This document shows positions 48,772 to 60,014 of a DNA stretch of 64,000 nt, piece after piece (the stretch's first letter is position 1; every line of letters starts with the position of its first letter). Source of the DNA: Cyprinodon diabolis (Eukaryota; Chordata; Actinopteri; Cyprinodontiformes; Cyprinodontidae). Both the position numbers and the translations under genes were made by a program. The DNA is taken from assembly GCA_030533445.1 (NCBI GenBank), contig CM060065.1, forward strand, positions 4,514,341-4,578,340. Direction: 5' to 3'. The notes below the pieces were generated by a model. The model saw only the letters and a program-made list of their open reading frames with translations. It was not told where the DNA came from and ran no database searches.

Positions 48772-50203
48772 TATGGCGTTACATTTGTGTCATAACCAAC
48801 GCAAGCAAAATAAACATACTCGCATGTATGTTAGACTACTTCTGCGCATGGTTTATCTACCGCCGCGCGAGAAACTGCTGCTTCAAGAGGAGAAAATCTC
48901 TCTCTGCGCGCGCCAGCTCCTCTACGCGCGCTCGGAAGCTCTCCGCACGCGCCAGCCCCTCCCACGTGCGCGCGGGATCTCCCTGCGCGCACAATTTTCT
49001 ATCCAACGGCCACGCTCGAAGACGGCTGCCCTCTTGAAAGCGTCTCTGCGCTCGGACAGATTATCTCCTCGCGCGAAGGAAAGGTGGTTTTGACAGGTTG
49101 GGCGGAGACAGCTGTGAGCCTCCTCCTGATTGGGCCTTGCAGACACGATCTCACAGGAAGTAGTGTCAGGAAGCATTTGACTGACAGCTTGTCAGTTAAG
49201 ACAGATTCGGACTTCCGGGATCAATAACTCTCACACGAAACGTTGTTGAAATACAAATGACGCATCTTTCATGTCCTGATAGCACAGACTATGAACTACA
49301 AGAATCAAAAAGCGTTATTTTCGAGAAAAACGAGCCGTTCTCCGAGCTGGATGTATTACATTGATCTCTATGCACAGTCAGTGGCCAGGCGAGTGGTTAG
49401 GGACCGTCTGCAAGTGGTAAAACAACAGAAAAACGTTGCAAATAAAGATCAATAACTCCACTACCATAAAATGCAGAGACTCCAAAATCACGACACACAC
49501 CAAGGGGCTGTTGGTGATCGCACTACAACAGCTGTTTTTGAAAAAATACACTTTTTTTTTATTTTTTAGAATTTTTTTTTATTGTTATTAACCATTAATA
49601 TCATCCTATTTTAATCAATATCTCTGTGATTATACAGTGCAGACTCCAAAATCATCACACACACCAGGTTGATGAGTTTGTTGATGGGGTTGCTAGTTCT
49701 CTGCGTACTGCCTTAGACAACACAGCTCCTTTGAAAATGAAAACCGAAAAGCTTGCTCCTTGGTGTAATGCAGAGCTGCGCACTTTGAAGCAAAATGTTA
49801 GGAAACTGGAGAGAAAATATCGCTCCACAGGCCTACGGGAATCCTACCTAGTCTGGAAAAATAGTTTACTGCTGTATAAGAGGACCCTTTGTAAAGCAAG
49901 GGCAGCATATTTCTCCTCATTAATAGAGGAGAATAAGAATAATCCTAGATTGCTTTTTAATACAGTTGCCAAACTCACCCAGAGCCATAGCTCTGTTGAA
50001 CCATCCATTCTTTATAAATAAGATTGATCTTATTAAAAATAAGATCATAAGCACTCCTCTATCCGCGATTGTATCTGAGGTAGTCATGGAATCTGAACCG
50101 GGTTTAGACTGTTTTGATCCAGTTGAACTTTCTGAGTCAGCAAAATTATTGTCTTCATCTAAGCCTTCAAGTTGTATGTTAGATCCAGTTCCAACCAGGT
50201 TAT
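48772..50203 (+). repeat. Left arm of the 1.4-kb inverted repeat
   Basis: Starts TATGGCGTTACATTTGTGTC and is the near-exact complement of 54,535-55,931. The outer 0.9 kb is CpG-rich (48,850-49,090, many CGCGCG) and ends in an AT-rich stretch. The inner 0.55 kb is L2 sequence, up to AGTTCCAACCAGGTTA. The right arm lacks about 15 bp of CG-rich sequence (near 55,738) and other small blocks. Confidence -1.
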
Positions 50204-51351
50204 TTAAGGTGGTATTTCATTTCATCTCTTCCCTTTTAGATGTGATTAATCTATCTCTGTTACAGGGGTATGTACCTAAGGCTTTTAAGGTTGCTGTAAT
50301 TAAACCTCTGCTTAAGAAACCGTCTCTTGACTCAGATGACTTGGTCAATTATAGACCTATATCCAATTTTTCTCTCTTATCTAAAATTCTTGAGAAAGTA
50401 GTTGCCAAACAAGTTTGCGATCACTTACACCATAATGAACTTTTTGAAGAGTTTCAGTCTGGCTTTAGAGCTCATCATAGCACTGAAACAGCTCTGGTGA
50501 AAGTCACTAATGATATTCTCATACAGTTGACCATAATATTCTTTTAGAAAGACTTGAATATTTTGTTGGAATTAAAGGAACAGCACCAAACTGGTTTAAA
50601 TCTTATCTATCTGATCGAATTCAGTTTGTTCATGTTAATGATAGATCTTCAACACGCTCAAAGGTTACCTGTGGAATACCACAGGGATCAGTGCTAGGAC
50701 CAATTCTCTTTACTTTATACATGCTCCCAATCGGTAGAGTTATTAGACAGCATGGAATTAATTTTCACTGTTATGCTGATGATACCCAGCTATATCTGCC
50801 TATAAATCCAGATGAAGCTAACCCATTACATAAATTACAGACATGTCTTGAAGACATAAAAACCTGGATGACTCTTAACTTTCTCCTTCTGAATGCAGAC
50901 AAAACAGAAGTTATAGTCTTTGGACCAGAGTCTTTGTAAAATAAGCTGATTAGTCAGTCACTTTATTTGGATGGGATTAAACTGATTTCAGATAATAAAG
51001 TAAAAAATCTTGGTGTTATTTTTGATCAGGACCTGTCATTTAAATCCCATATCAAAGAGGTTTCAAGAATTTCCTTCTTTCATCTGAGGAATATTGCAAA
51101 AATGAGAAATCTCCTGTCCAGGGGTGATGCTGAGAAACTAGTCCATGCATTTGTTACTTCAAGGCTGGACTATTGTAATTCTTTACTATCAGGAAGTCCA
51201 CAAACTGTAGTTAAAAGCCTTCAGCTGATCCAAAATGCTGCAGCCAGAGTTCTGATGAAAATTAAAAAGAGAGATCATATCTCTCCTATCCTGGCTTCTC
51301 TTCATTGGCTTCCTGTTAAAACAAGAATAGAATTTAAAATCCTCCTTCTCG

Positions 51352-51755
51352 ACAGTTGCTCACATTGGCTCCGTGCAGTTACCGAGCCGACGGAGACCGC
51401 AACTCCCGCACACCCCCTCTCACACCGTCCTTTTGACTACGGTGCGGTGCGGCTCTGGGGCTCCGGCAACAGGTCCGGAGATTTAACAGAAGTTCACTTG
51501 AGTTCACGTAACTTCACGCGATAACACGGCCCAAATAAGGATATTTGCGAGAGCTTGTTGCGGAGGGCTCCGGCATGCCGCAAGGATAGCTTTCTTGCGG
51601 AATTCTCTGCAGCGCCGGAGTGTCTCGGTAACCGCAGCCGGACAGCTCAGCAGCCGGTGAGAGAGGTTTACGTCTTTTTAATGACTTGGAATCACTGCGG
51701 CGCCGCACACACCGCACCGCAGAGGTAAGACCGGAGTCGGTGTGAGCCAGGGGTC
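51352..51755. mobile_element. GC-rich 0.4-kb insertion with imperfect inverted ends
   Basis: It splits the L2 sequence between CCTCCTTCTC and ACATATAAAGCC, which are contiguous in the copy at 9,620. The ends TTGCTCACATTGGCTCCG and CGGAGTCGGTGTGAGCCA are imperfect inverted repeats. Its GC content is far above its surroundings. Only a 2-bp TC overlap is visible as a possible target duplication. Family unknown. Confidence -1.
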
Positions 51756-52374
51756 ACATATAAAGCCTTAAATGGCCAAGCTCCATCTGATATCAGAGAT
51801 CTGATTGTTCCTTATGTTCCTAACAGAGCACTTCGCTCTCGATCTGCAGGTTTACTAGTAGTTCCTAGAATTTCTAAAAGTAGAATGGGAGGCAGATCTT
51901 TTAGTTATCAGCAGTGATGGGACTAACGGCGTTGAAAGTAACGGCGTTACTAACGCCGTTACCTTGTTTTAGTAACGAGTAATCTAGCTAATTACTTTGA
52001 CTGTAACTATAGCGCAGTTACCATTGCAGACACCCCGTTACTGCGCGTTACTCAGGTCGCACAATGAACCTTTTTTCATGATAGGACTCGTGCGCAGCTG
52101 CGTGAAGCTGACACCCCACCCAATGTCAAAAAACTCTGCAAATAGACTGAATGGTTAGTGCAACGTTAGTTCAGATTTGTGCAGAAAAAAATATTGTTTG
52201 TGCTACTTTTGTTTAAGAGATATTAAAGATTATTTTTTAGGTCATCCAGAGGTGCGCGCCTTGTCATGAGAGAGGGGAGGATGAGAATGGCTGATTTATA
52301 GTGAGATTCCGTCTGTCAGTTGGGTAGGTGGGTGTTTCTGCTGGTGGGTGTTAACGTACAGCACACACAGAGAG

Positions 52375-52620
52375 ATGGAGAGTGAGGAGGATCCAGCAGC
52401 AAAACAGCGTTTTCCTGATGGAAATACCGGTGTTACGTCGAGCTGCGTTTCCCCATCACATACGGTTTCCTCTGCATCTCCGCACAGCGCAGGCGGCACG
52501 ATTCACCGCGCAAGCGACAGGAAACGCGCATGCTCGCTAAAGGCGCGCAACAGTTGCCCTGTGCTCGCGCCACAGGAGAACTATGGAGAGCGTGAACGAT
52601 CAAATGAAAGGGAGAAATCT
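52375..52620 (+). other. Shared open frame inside the hAT pair, product unknown
   Basis: About 80 codons starting MESEEDPAAKQRFPDGNTGV. The 5,448 element carries the same frame on its minus strand (from about 6,315 downward, IPAAKQHFPHGNTGV...), and both then run to [17 protein letters not shown] before the microsatellite. It has no motif I recognise. It could be the N-terminal exon of a lost hAT transposase, or a frame kept open by chance in two young copies. Confidence -1.
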
Positions 52621-52660
52621 GGATGGATGGATGGATGGATGGATGGATGGATGGATGGAT
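52620..52660. repeat. (ATGG)n microsatellite
   Basis: About 10 GGAT units at the site where the sister element has AGAC/AGAT units. Confidence -1.
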
Positions 52661-54294
52661 ACTCTGACTTTTCAACCTACTGTATTTTTTATTTTAAACA
52701 TTATTTGATGGCCTTTGTGGCAGTGATGGAGATCCATATTTTATGTCACACGCAGAGTATACATCTAGATAGATAGATGGATAGATAGATGTTGCAGTAT
52801 CTATAACAACCCAAACACACAGGATTTCAGAATTAGACATCCCCAGTTATTAATTTCACCAGATCTGAATGCCCTGTTAAAAAACTTCACATGGCGTTCC
52901 CCCTGATGTCATTTACGTTGAGTTGCAATAAATGCAAAACTCTCTGCAGGTTCTTGTCTTTGTCGTCCGCTCTATTCAGCTGGCTTTGGAAACACACGGC
53001 CAGAAGGTGGGGGCTGGGTGGTGAGGGTTACGGGGCGAGAAACGCAAAAGTAACGCAATAGTTACTTTTACTAGTAACTAGTTACTTTTATTGTGGAGTA
53101 ACTCAGTTAGTAACTCAGTTACTTTTTGGGAGAAGTAACTAGTAACTATAACTAATTACTTTTTCAAAGTAACGTGCCCAACACTGGTTATCAGGCTCCT
53201 CTCCTGTGGAACCAACTACCAGTTTTAGTCCGTGAGGCAGACACCCTGTCTACTATTAAGACTAGGCTTAAAACTTTCCTTTTTGATAAAGTTTATAGTT
53301 AGAGTGGCTCAGGTTATCCTGAGCTATTTCTATAGTTATGCTGCTATAGGCTTAGACTGCTGGAGGACAGAGATTGAACTAACAGATTCTGCAGAGTGGG
53401 AGAATAGAGACAGAATGAAGCAGAATGATGAAAAAGGGGTCCCTAACGTTCTGCTCTCTCTGCTTTTTCTCATAGTAGCTTCATCTGGCCTGTTCCTGTT
53501 TGGCTGTGACTCTATCCTGGAGAGAAATATCAGCTGTGCTGCTGGTATCAAATTCTCTGTTAAATGCTGGAGATCGGCCTGTTTTTCAATGTAGTCATGT
53601 TTCCTTTTAATGTGACTAACTGGATGTGCTCTCTTCATCCTCTGACATGGGAGCTGGTTCGGTGCTCGTGGGCCTGGCTGTGTGTTTCCTGGACGGGGCC
53701 GCATTTTACAGCTGCTTTTTGTATCTCTGCTTCTGTCTCCTTGAACCCCAGTTGGCCTCTGCAGATGGCCGCTCACACTGAGCCTGGTTCTGCTGGAGGT
53801 TTCTCCCTGCTAAAAGGGAGTTTTTCCTCTCTGCTGTCGCTACATGCATGCTTGGTGTGAGGGATTGCTGTTGAGTCAATGAGTCAATGCATTCAGCTGG
53901 TTTTCTTTAGATAGAAAAATTTTGACCAATCTGACTGTATGATTTGACTTAGTTTGTAAAGTGCCCTGAGATGAAATGTATTTTGAATTGGCGCTATATA
54001 AATAAACTGAATTGAAAGTATGATAGTTGGGTACTTCATCCACCACTGATCATCTTGATATGTTTCTCTGTAGCAATCTTTCAATGCAATTTTTGCGGTA
54101 TTGTTTCAGTTGTTAGTTTTACGTGGGAATGGTGAACCCGTAGCATCATAAAAAAAATTTACACAAAAGCTTTAGTGTATAGACAGATATAGACATCATG
54201 CTGAAAACTTGTATTTGTATTTCATAAAGAACTCCCATCTGCCTAGAATCTCTGTGCACTTCATTCACAAAAAGGTGTAGTTCTTCCAAACCAG

Positions 54295-54534
54295 CTGTTG
54301 TAGTTTGATCAAACCAAGAGTCCCTAATGGTTAATAACAATAAAAAATTCTAAAAAATAGGTAAAGGTGTCTTTTTCAAAAACAGCTATTGTAGTATGTT
54401 CATCTGGAGTCCCTTGGCGTGTGTGGTGATTTTGGAGAGTCTGCACTGTATAATCACACAGCTATTGATTAAAATAGGATGATATTAATGGTTAATAACA
54501 ATAAAAAAAAATTCTAAAAAATAAAAAAAAGTAA
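54295..54534. repeat. Partial tandem copies of the composite element's inner repeat
   Basis: Blocks such as TTAATGGTTAATAACAATAA, AATTCTAAAAAATA, TTTTTCAAAAACAGCT and GAGTCTGCACTGTATAATCA occur here and again at 55,077-55,260. A roughly 97-bp direct repeat thus flanks the minus-strand L2 fragment at 54,535-55,068. Confidence -1.
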
Positions 54535-55068
54535 CCTGGTTGGAACTGGATCTAACATACAACTTGAAGGCTTATATGAAGACAATAATTTTGCTAACTC
54601 AGAAAGTTCAACTGGATCAAAACAGTCTAAACCCGGTTCAGATTCCATGACTACCTCAGATACAATCGCGGATAGAGGAGTGCTTATGATCTTATTTTTA
54701 ATAAGATCAATCTTATTTATAAAGAATGGACGGTTCAACAGAGCTATGGCTCTGGGTGAGTTTGGCAACTGTATTAAAAAGAAATCTAGGATTATTCTTA
54801 TTCTCCTCTATTAATGAGGAGAAATATGCTGCCCTTGCTTTACAAAGGGTCCTCTTATACAGCAGTAAACTATTTTTCCAGACTAGGTAGGATTCCCGTA
54901 GGCCTGTGGAGCGATATTTTCTCTCCAGTTTCCTAACATTTTGCTTCAAAGTGCGCAGCTCTGCATTACACCAAGGAGCAAGCTTTTCGGTTTTCATTTT
55001 CAAAGGAGCTGTGTTGTCTAAGGCAGTACGCAGAGAACTAGCAACCCCATCAACAAACTCATCAACCT
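54535..55068 (-). pseudogene. L2 linker/RT-start fragment within the right arm
   Basis: Minus-strand frames give MKMKTEKLAPWCNAELRTLK, LYKRTLCKARAAYFSSLIEE and then, in another frame, LDCFDPVELSELAKLLSS. This is the inverted counterpart of 49,668-50,203. It lacks the rest of the LINE, has no tail, and is part of the inverted repeat rather than an independent retrotransposition. Confidence -1.
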
Positions 55069-55931
55069 GGTGTGTGGATTATTTTGGAGTCTGCACTGTA
55101 TAATCACAGAGATATTGATTAAAATAGGGTGAAATTAATGGTTAATAACAATAAAAAAAAATTCTAAAAAATAAAAAAAAGTGTATTTTTTCAAAAACAG
55201 CTGTGTAGTGCGATCACCAAGAGCCCCTTGGTGTGTGTTGTGATTTTGGAGTCTCTGCATTTTATGGCAGTGGAGTTATTGATCTTTATTTGCAACGTTT
55301 TTCTGTTGTTTTACCACTTGCAGACTGTCCCTTACCACTCGCCTGGCCACTGCCTGTGCATAGAGATCAATGTAATACATCCAGCTCGGAGAACGGCTCG
55401 TTTTTCTAGAAAATAACGCTTTTTGATTCTTGTAGTTCATAGTCTGTGCTATCAGGACATGAAAGATGCGTCATTTGTGTTTCAACAACGTTTCGTGTGA
55501 GAGTTATTGATCCCGGAAGTCCGAATCTGTCTTAACTGACGAGCTGTCAGTCAAATGCTTCCTGACACTACTTCCTGTGAGATCGTGTCTGCAAGGCCCA
55601 ATCAGGAGGAGGCTCACAGCTGTCTCCGCCCAACCTGTCAAAACCACCTTTCCTTCGCGCGAGGAGATAATCTGTCCGAGCGCAGAGACGCTTTCAAGAG
55701 GGCAGCCGTCTTCGAGCGTGACCGCTGGATAGAAAATTGTGGGAGGGGCTGGCGCGTGCGGAGAGCTTCCGAGCGCGCGTAGAGGAGCTGGCGCGCGCGG
55801 AGAGAGATTTTCTCCTCTTGAAGCAGCAGTTTCTCGCGCGGCGGTAGATAAACCATGCACAGAAGTAGTCTAACATACATGCGATATGTTTATTTTGCTC
55901 GCGTTGGTTATGACACAAATGTAACGCCATA
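54535..55931 (-). repeat. Right arm of the 1.4-kb inverted repeat
   Basis: Complement of 48,772-50,203, ending GTTATGACACAAATGTAACG then CCATA. Outer part CpG-rich (55,640-55,850). The arms are alike enough to pair, but small indels show they have aged separately. Confidence -1.
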
Positions 55932-56238
55932 CAAAGGTTCATTAAAGAAGACTGTTTATGAAATGAAACTAGATTAAACTAAAACTTTTCGACTTGAGGA
56001 GTTCTGCATAGAGCATATTGACAGATGAAAAAGTTTTTTTTTTAAATCTTGAATGCAAAATGCTTATATATTTTCTCTACATTTTTGGTATAATAGCTGC
56101 TCAAGGTTTGGTTGCTCTGTCACCCTAAGACATGTTTTAGAGTCTCTACACTCCATTAATGATTAATCGATCACTAAATTAGTTGAGGATTATTTCAATA
56201 ATAGATTAATAACAATTAATCTGATTTTTGCCCTGTTA

Positions 56239-56999
56239 ATGAACTGATGAACTGCATCACTACGGTAACTTGTATTGTCTATGGCAGAGGTCTTCAACAG
56301 GGGGTCCGCGACCCATAGAGGCTTCCACAGAGGCACTGATGCATGGAGCACTGAATAGAAGGGCCCCTAAGATGGAGCCTTGGGGAACGCTACATGGGAT
56401 CTCTGTGGTTCCGAAGGAAAGTTACCTGCTGACACTAAACAGTCTGTGTTCTTCAGGAGGATTTAAAGCAGTTTAGTTCTGGTCCAGAAGGTCTGACCCA
56501 GTGTTCCAGGTCCGCTAATAAAATAAAGCGATCAACAGTGTTGATGATGGGGTTTGAAGACAAAGTGTTCCTGTGTCGCAGAATGATGGTGTCAGAGATA
56601 ATCATCCCTTTAATGTGAATTTATTAGGTTGTTTTTGCTTGTAGCTACAAATATTGTGGTAATTATATAGTGTCTGTGTTTTACAGTAGTGTAAGATGAT
56701 AGAAGAGGAGAGAGGAAGAAGATGGGAAGACTGAGTGAGAGGGGAGGGAAATAGGAAAACAGCTGTAAAGGACAGTTGAAGAGAAGAGAGAATATGGATT
56801 TACTTTTCCACAAAATTGGAAAGCCGTGGGAACCTTCTTTGACCCATCAACTTCCATCCCTCCCCTTTCCCCAGACCCAGAGACACAGTAACACAATCAC
56901 ACACAATAACACAATCAATGTATTAGTCTAAATAAATTTAGGAAGTAATGACAGTTCAGGGAGGCATTTTTGACTTTGAAACTAGATTTTTATGCTTTA
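56239..56999. other. Intronic noncoding stretch, nothing recognised
   Basis: No exon or named repeat recognised. Probable cadherin intron. Confidence -1.
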
Positions 57000-57430
57000 A
57001 ATTAAAAGTCTGGTTATATTCAGAATATAAACTCCTGAAAGTGCTTTAAATATGAAATTATTACAAACTGTTCAATAAATGATCAGTGTTTTTAATCAAG
57101 AGTAATTTTCCTTTGAATGTGCTTTACTGGAGACATCAATGTTTGTCAAAGAACACTACTGCCACCTACTGGTTTGTGACGTCACGGTGCGGTATCAGCT
57201 GTTGATCAAGTCCCAGTGCTGTATCTGGTGTTTGTCACAACGCGCTATTATCCAAGTCATCTTGAAAACATTCTTCTTCCAAATGTTGGCAACATATTAC
57301 GGGTTTTTTCTCTGGCCTGAAGTTTGATGGCAAATCCTCCCTCTTCAAGTTTGCAAACCAACGACGAACCCGTCCATGGAGGGGTTGTGAACACAATTTT
57401 GACAAAAGTTCTTATTTTTTTTCTGATTAT
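57000..57430. mobile_element. Kolobok/T2-like element, copy 3 (partial)
   Basis: Begins TTAAAAGTCTGGTTATATTC and shares ACACTACTGCCACCTACTGG, GTGACGTCACGGTGCGGTAT and CGCGCTATTATCCAAGTCAT with copy 2. The second end is missing. The block 57,205-57,390 is absent from copy 1; on the minus strand it reads LEEGGFAIKLQAREK, similar to LEEGGFAIELLNREK in copy 2. Confidence -1.
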
Positions 57431-57517
57431 GTGACGATCTCGGCACTGATGCTGGTTTAATCCACAACTCGGCACACCTGCTCACTCCACCCTGCCTGCT
57501 ATTAAAACTAAGTGGTT

Positions 57518-58150
57518 CGTAGGGGTGTAAATAATAATCGTTTTGTATCGATCCAACAGCCAACGATCCGATGCATCGACACGTCCGCAAGAGTATCGAT
57601 TCGTGTTTTGTTTTTTTTCCCTCTGGTCTATTTTTATCCATTTGCTCTTGGGCGTAATTCTGACTCCCGTGCTGCGGTGGCGCTAAACCTATTTTGCCCT
57701 CCTACCTCGCTTCCTGGTTATACACTTGCAGCAGTGTGTCGCAGTGAGCTTGACACAGACATTTTTGATTTATGCCCAATATTAAAGCGTGGTCTGTGCT
57801 ACACACTGTGGGTCTAGATACGACCGAGGCGGAGCGGAAGTGGGGGCGAGTTTGTCCGACAACGGAGGGACATGAGGGCCAAAAAGAGCGGAGATCCAGG
57901 TGGAAAAAGGGTCCCAGCGTTCTTGCGCACCTCGCTCTTCTATCGGGTCAAACTTCACAAGTTGTTTTCCGCAATTTCGGTCATAAAAACAAAACAAGCC
58001 GGCCTCCAGCCTGCGGCACTGTCTGCGGTCAGCTACAATTTGGGAGAGTTGCAGCGGAGTGTCTGTGGAGGGGGCGGGGACATCTGGAGCCGAGATATTG
58101 CATTGCACTCATTGCACTGATTTTGTGCAGTATCTTTTGATGCAAGGCCT
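57518..58150. mobile_element. hAT-like end with possible BED-like frame, tentative
   Basis: TAGGGGTGTAAATAATAATC followed by ATCGAT and GATGCATCGA motifs resembles the terminal region of hAT families in fish. About 350 bp inside, a frame reads SQVVFRNFGHKN and later CGTVCGQ, weakly like a BED finger. The other end was not found. Confidence -1.
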
Positions 58151-58158
58151 TTCAGAAT

Positions 58159-58264
58159 CAACTCTGAGACCCAGTAACAGATTAGAGCCTACCGCCAACT
58201 CTGAGACCCAGTAACAGATTAGAGCCTACCACCAACTCTGAGACCCAGTAACAGATTAGATCAT
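58159..58264 (+). repeat. 37-bp tandem repeat, about 2.8 copies
   Basis: CAACTCTGAGACCCAGTAAC begins at 58,159, 58,196 and 58,233, so the period is exactly 37 bp. The units differ at one or two positions; the third is cut short. Confidence -1.
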
Positions 58265-60014
58265 CCCCTCACTAGTTTTTTCCTCTTACTGACCACTAAC
58301 CTTGTTTTCTCCGACACAGGAGATATCCAGTCCAAGAGCTGTCTGTGCACTCCCAGCACCACACTTAGCCCACACTCTCATAAATAAAGTCTGTTGCATT
58401 CCACTGACCTGTCTGTGTAGTATCTTGTGTACTATTTCCTGTACGTAACAGATTAATGCTATATTCATTAAATTACCGCAAACATCTAAGTTTTAGGTAT
58501 AAATAATGATCCATTGATCATTTCTTGTTGACCAGACTTCTCATTTAATACTTGTAACATATGTTAAATCCAAACATTTAAAGTTCATAGGAGGTTTGCC
58601 CCAATGATGCATTGCTTTTTGATTCTTTGTATAAAGAATCAAAATTATGTGAAATACTTTTACTCACGCATCACATATTGTTCTTCTGTTTCTAAATACC
58701 CTCCTCATCTCATTGAATTCATCCAGGTCATTCATTCAATCTTGAATGTGTCCGCTTCGCTCTGCTCCACTATTTGAATTCTGATGTGTTTTGCAGAAGA
58801 TGCAGGTTAATACTGACTTTCCAGAGGCGCATCCAATCAGCATAAAGGTAGCCTGAAGGGCTCCTCTGAAAGGAGCCTAAAAGCCTAACTGTTTAGGACA
58901 CTTTTTCTGCTCCTTGCTAGCAGTCTGTAAGTTTCATTTTCAGGCTTAGAAGTTGGGCTGCAGGGTGGCGAGGCAGGCTGGGATTGGTGTCTGAGATGTC
59001 AGGAACAGAGCATCCATCTGCTGGTTGATGCTCGTAGAAGTCTCTAATCCACGTGGAGTGAAGAGTAGTACCGGAGCCTCGACCTCCGTCCATCTGTTCC
59101 CATTATCCATGTAATCCTACCTCATTCTCTCTGTCACACTTTCTCTCTTTGCTCTCACACTCATATTTTCTTTTTTTGCTACAACTTTAGGGATGTGGAG
59201 TGAAGCAACGAAGGCTTCCGCTCTGATTCCTGGAGGGATAAAGGTGTGTGAGGCTGAATGTGTGATCTGTCAAGATGACTTCCTTTTCTCTCTGTTTGGG
59301 GTGTGTTTGTGTCGAAGCTGTCCTATATAGCTATGGTTATTGTTCAGCAAACTAATCAGCTCCACACTCTAATTTCTCTTCGCTGCATGTTTACACGGGC
59401 ATGGCATGGTTAAGATTAGGATAAATCTTCAGGGACTGAGAAGACGCCTTCGCCATGGAAAAACCAGACTGTGTGCTTCGCAGAGAGGATTGGATTTAAT
59501 GTCTTTAGAATGGAATAACAGCGTGATCTGCTCTTTACTTGTGTTTTTATGCTGTCAGGATTTGGGTCTGATATCTGGGCTCATTTAATGCAGCGCCAGC
59601 TGCAGTAAGAGCATCAAGCAAGTGGCCCATTAATTTTCCCCAAAGCTTGTTCCTCCCCTTTGAAAGGGCCAAGATGAGGCCGTTCTTTGACCGCAGTAAC
59701 TCCAGTTGGCGCAGTGATTAGGGAAATGATTCATTTGGTTAATTAGTTGAGTGATTAATTTATTAGGTTACACAAAGACCTTTTCTTTGTCTTTCCAACT
59801 GTTGAGAGAAAAGTGGCTTTTTGTGTAATCTCCTAATTTCTTCTTCTGTCTCAATTAAGGTATGACCATCTGTCATCTTCAAATTATCCAGCCAACCCTA
59901 TATCAAGTAGATACAGCTCAGAATTGTAGGGCTTTTAGCTAATGATTATAATGCACTTCCTCTGTAGGAAGCTCAGTCCTGGCAGTGACTATGGCAGCCT
60001 TCTGGTCTGGTCCC
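58265..60014. other. Intronic noncoding stretch, no exon seen
   Basis: About 1.75 kb searched for cadherin-type motifs (DxNDxxP, LDRE, DxGxP) in translation without success. Probable intron. Confidence -1.

Larger units (their letters stand above)
51912..53186 (-). mobile_element. Non-autonomous hAT element with exact 8-bp target duplication, sister of 5,448-6,583
   Basis: CAGTGATGGGACTAACGGCG at the left and TAACGTGCCCAACACTG at the right. GTTATCAG flanks it at 51,904-51,911 and 53,187-53,194, and removal restores L2 sequence exactly. It is inverted relative to the 5,448 copy. A plus-strand frame from ATG 52,375 (MESEEDPAAKQ) is shared with that copy. Tetranucleotide arrays lie at 52,620-52,660 (ATGG) and 52,761-52,793 (TAGA/TGGA). 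Confidence -1.
49655..53302 (+). pseudogene. L2 reverse transcriptase, broken by deletion and insertions
   Basis: Recognisable pieces are the linker (49,655-50,020), RT fingers [18 protein letters not shown] (to about 50,520), [10 protein letters not shown] with YADDTQLYL (50,680-50,800), the thumb RLDYCNSLL and HWLP (to about 51,320), and C-terminal VPNRALRSRSAGLLVVP with TRLKTFLFDKVYS. Compared with 1-1,148, 61 bp are missing at about 50,522, removing the LLDLSAAFD catalytic block and shifting the frame. A TAA at 50,937-50,939 breaks the ESLKKK region. The insertions at 51,352 and 51,912 split the C-terminus. The coding sequence is dead. Confidence -1.
49655..54018 (+). mobile_element. Near full-length L2 LINE carrying two nested insertions
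   Basis: From the endonuclease-RT linker (VDGVASSLRTALDNTAPL) to the tail ATAAATAAACTGAATTGAA. It is the longest L2 copy here. It is interrupted by a GC-rich insert (about 51,352-51,755) and a hAT element (51,912-53,186). The 3' UTR has a local inversion at about 53,369-53,444 relative to the 9,535-10,627 copy. The endonuclease is missing at the 5' end. Confidence -1.
48669..56238. mobile_element. Composite hAT-like element with 1.4-kb inverted arms
   Basis: The left end TACGGCTGAAACGAACGATT, with ATCGAT-rich subterminal sequence, and the right end, whose complement reads CAGGGCAAAAATCAGATTAA with TTAATCGAT motifs, resemble a fish hAT family starting CAGGGCTG. Between them, 48,772-50,203 and 54,535-55,931 are inverted copies of each other. 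The loop holds most of an L2 LINE with two further insertions. No 8-bp duplication could be confirmed, so the outer limits are tentative. Confidence -1.

Noticed and set aside
59406..59588. Possible downstream cadherin exon
   Set aside because: The 60-codon frame lacks cadherin motifs and is not bounded by convincing acceptor and donor sites.
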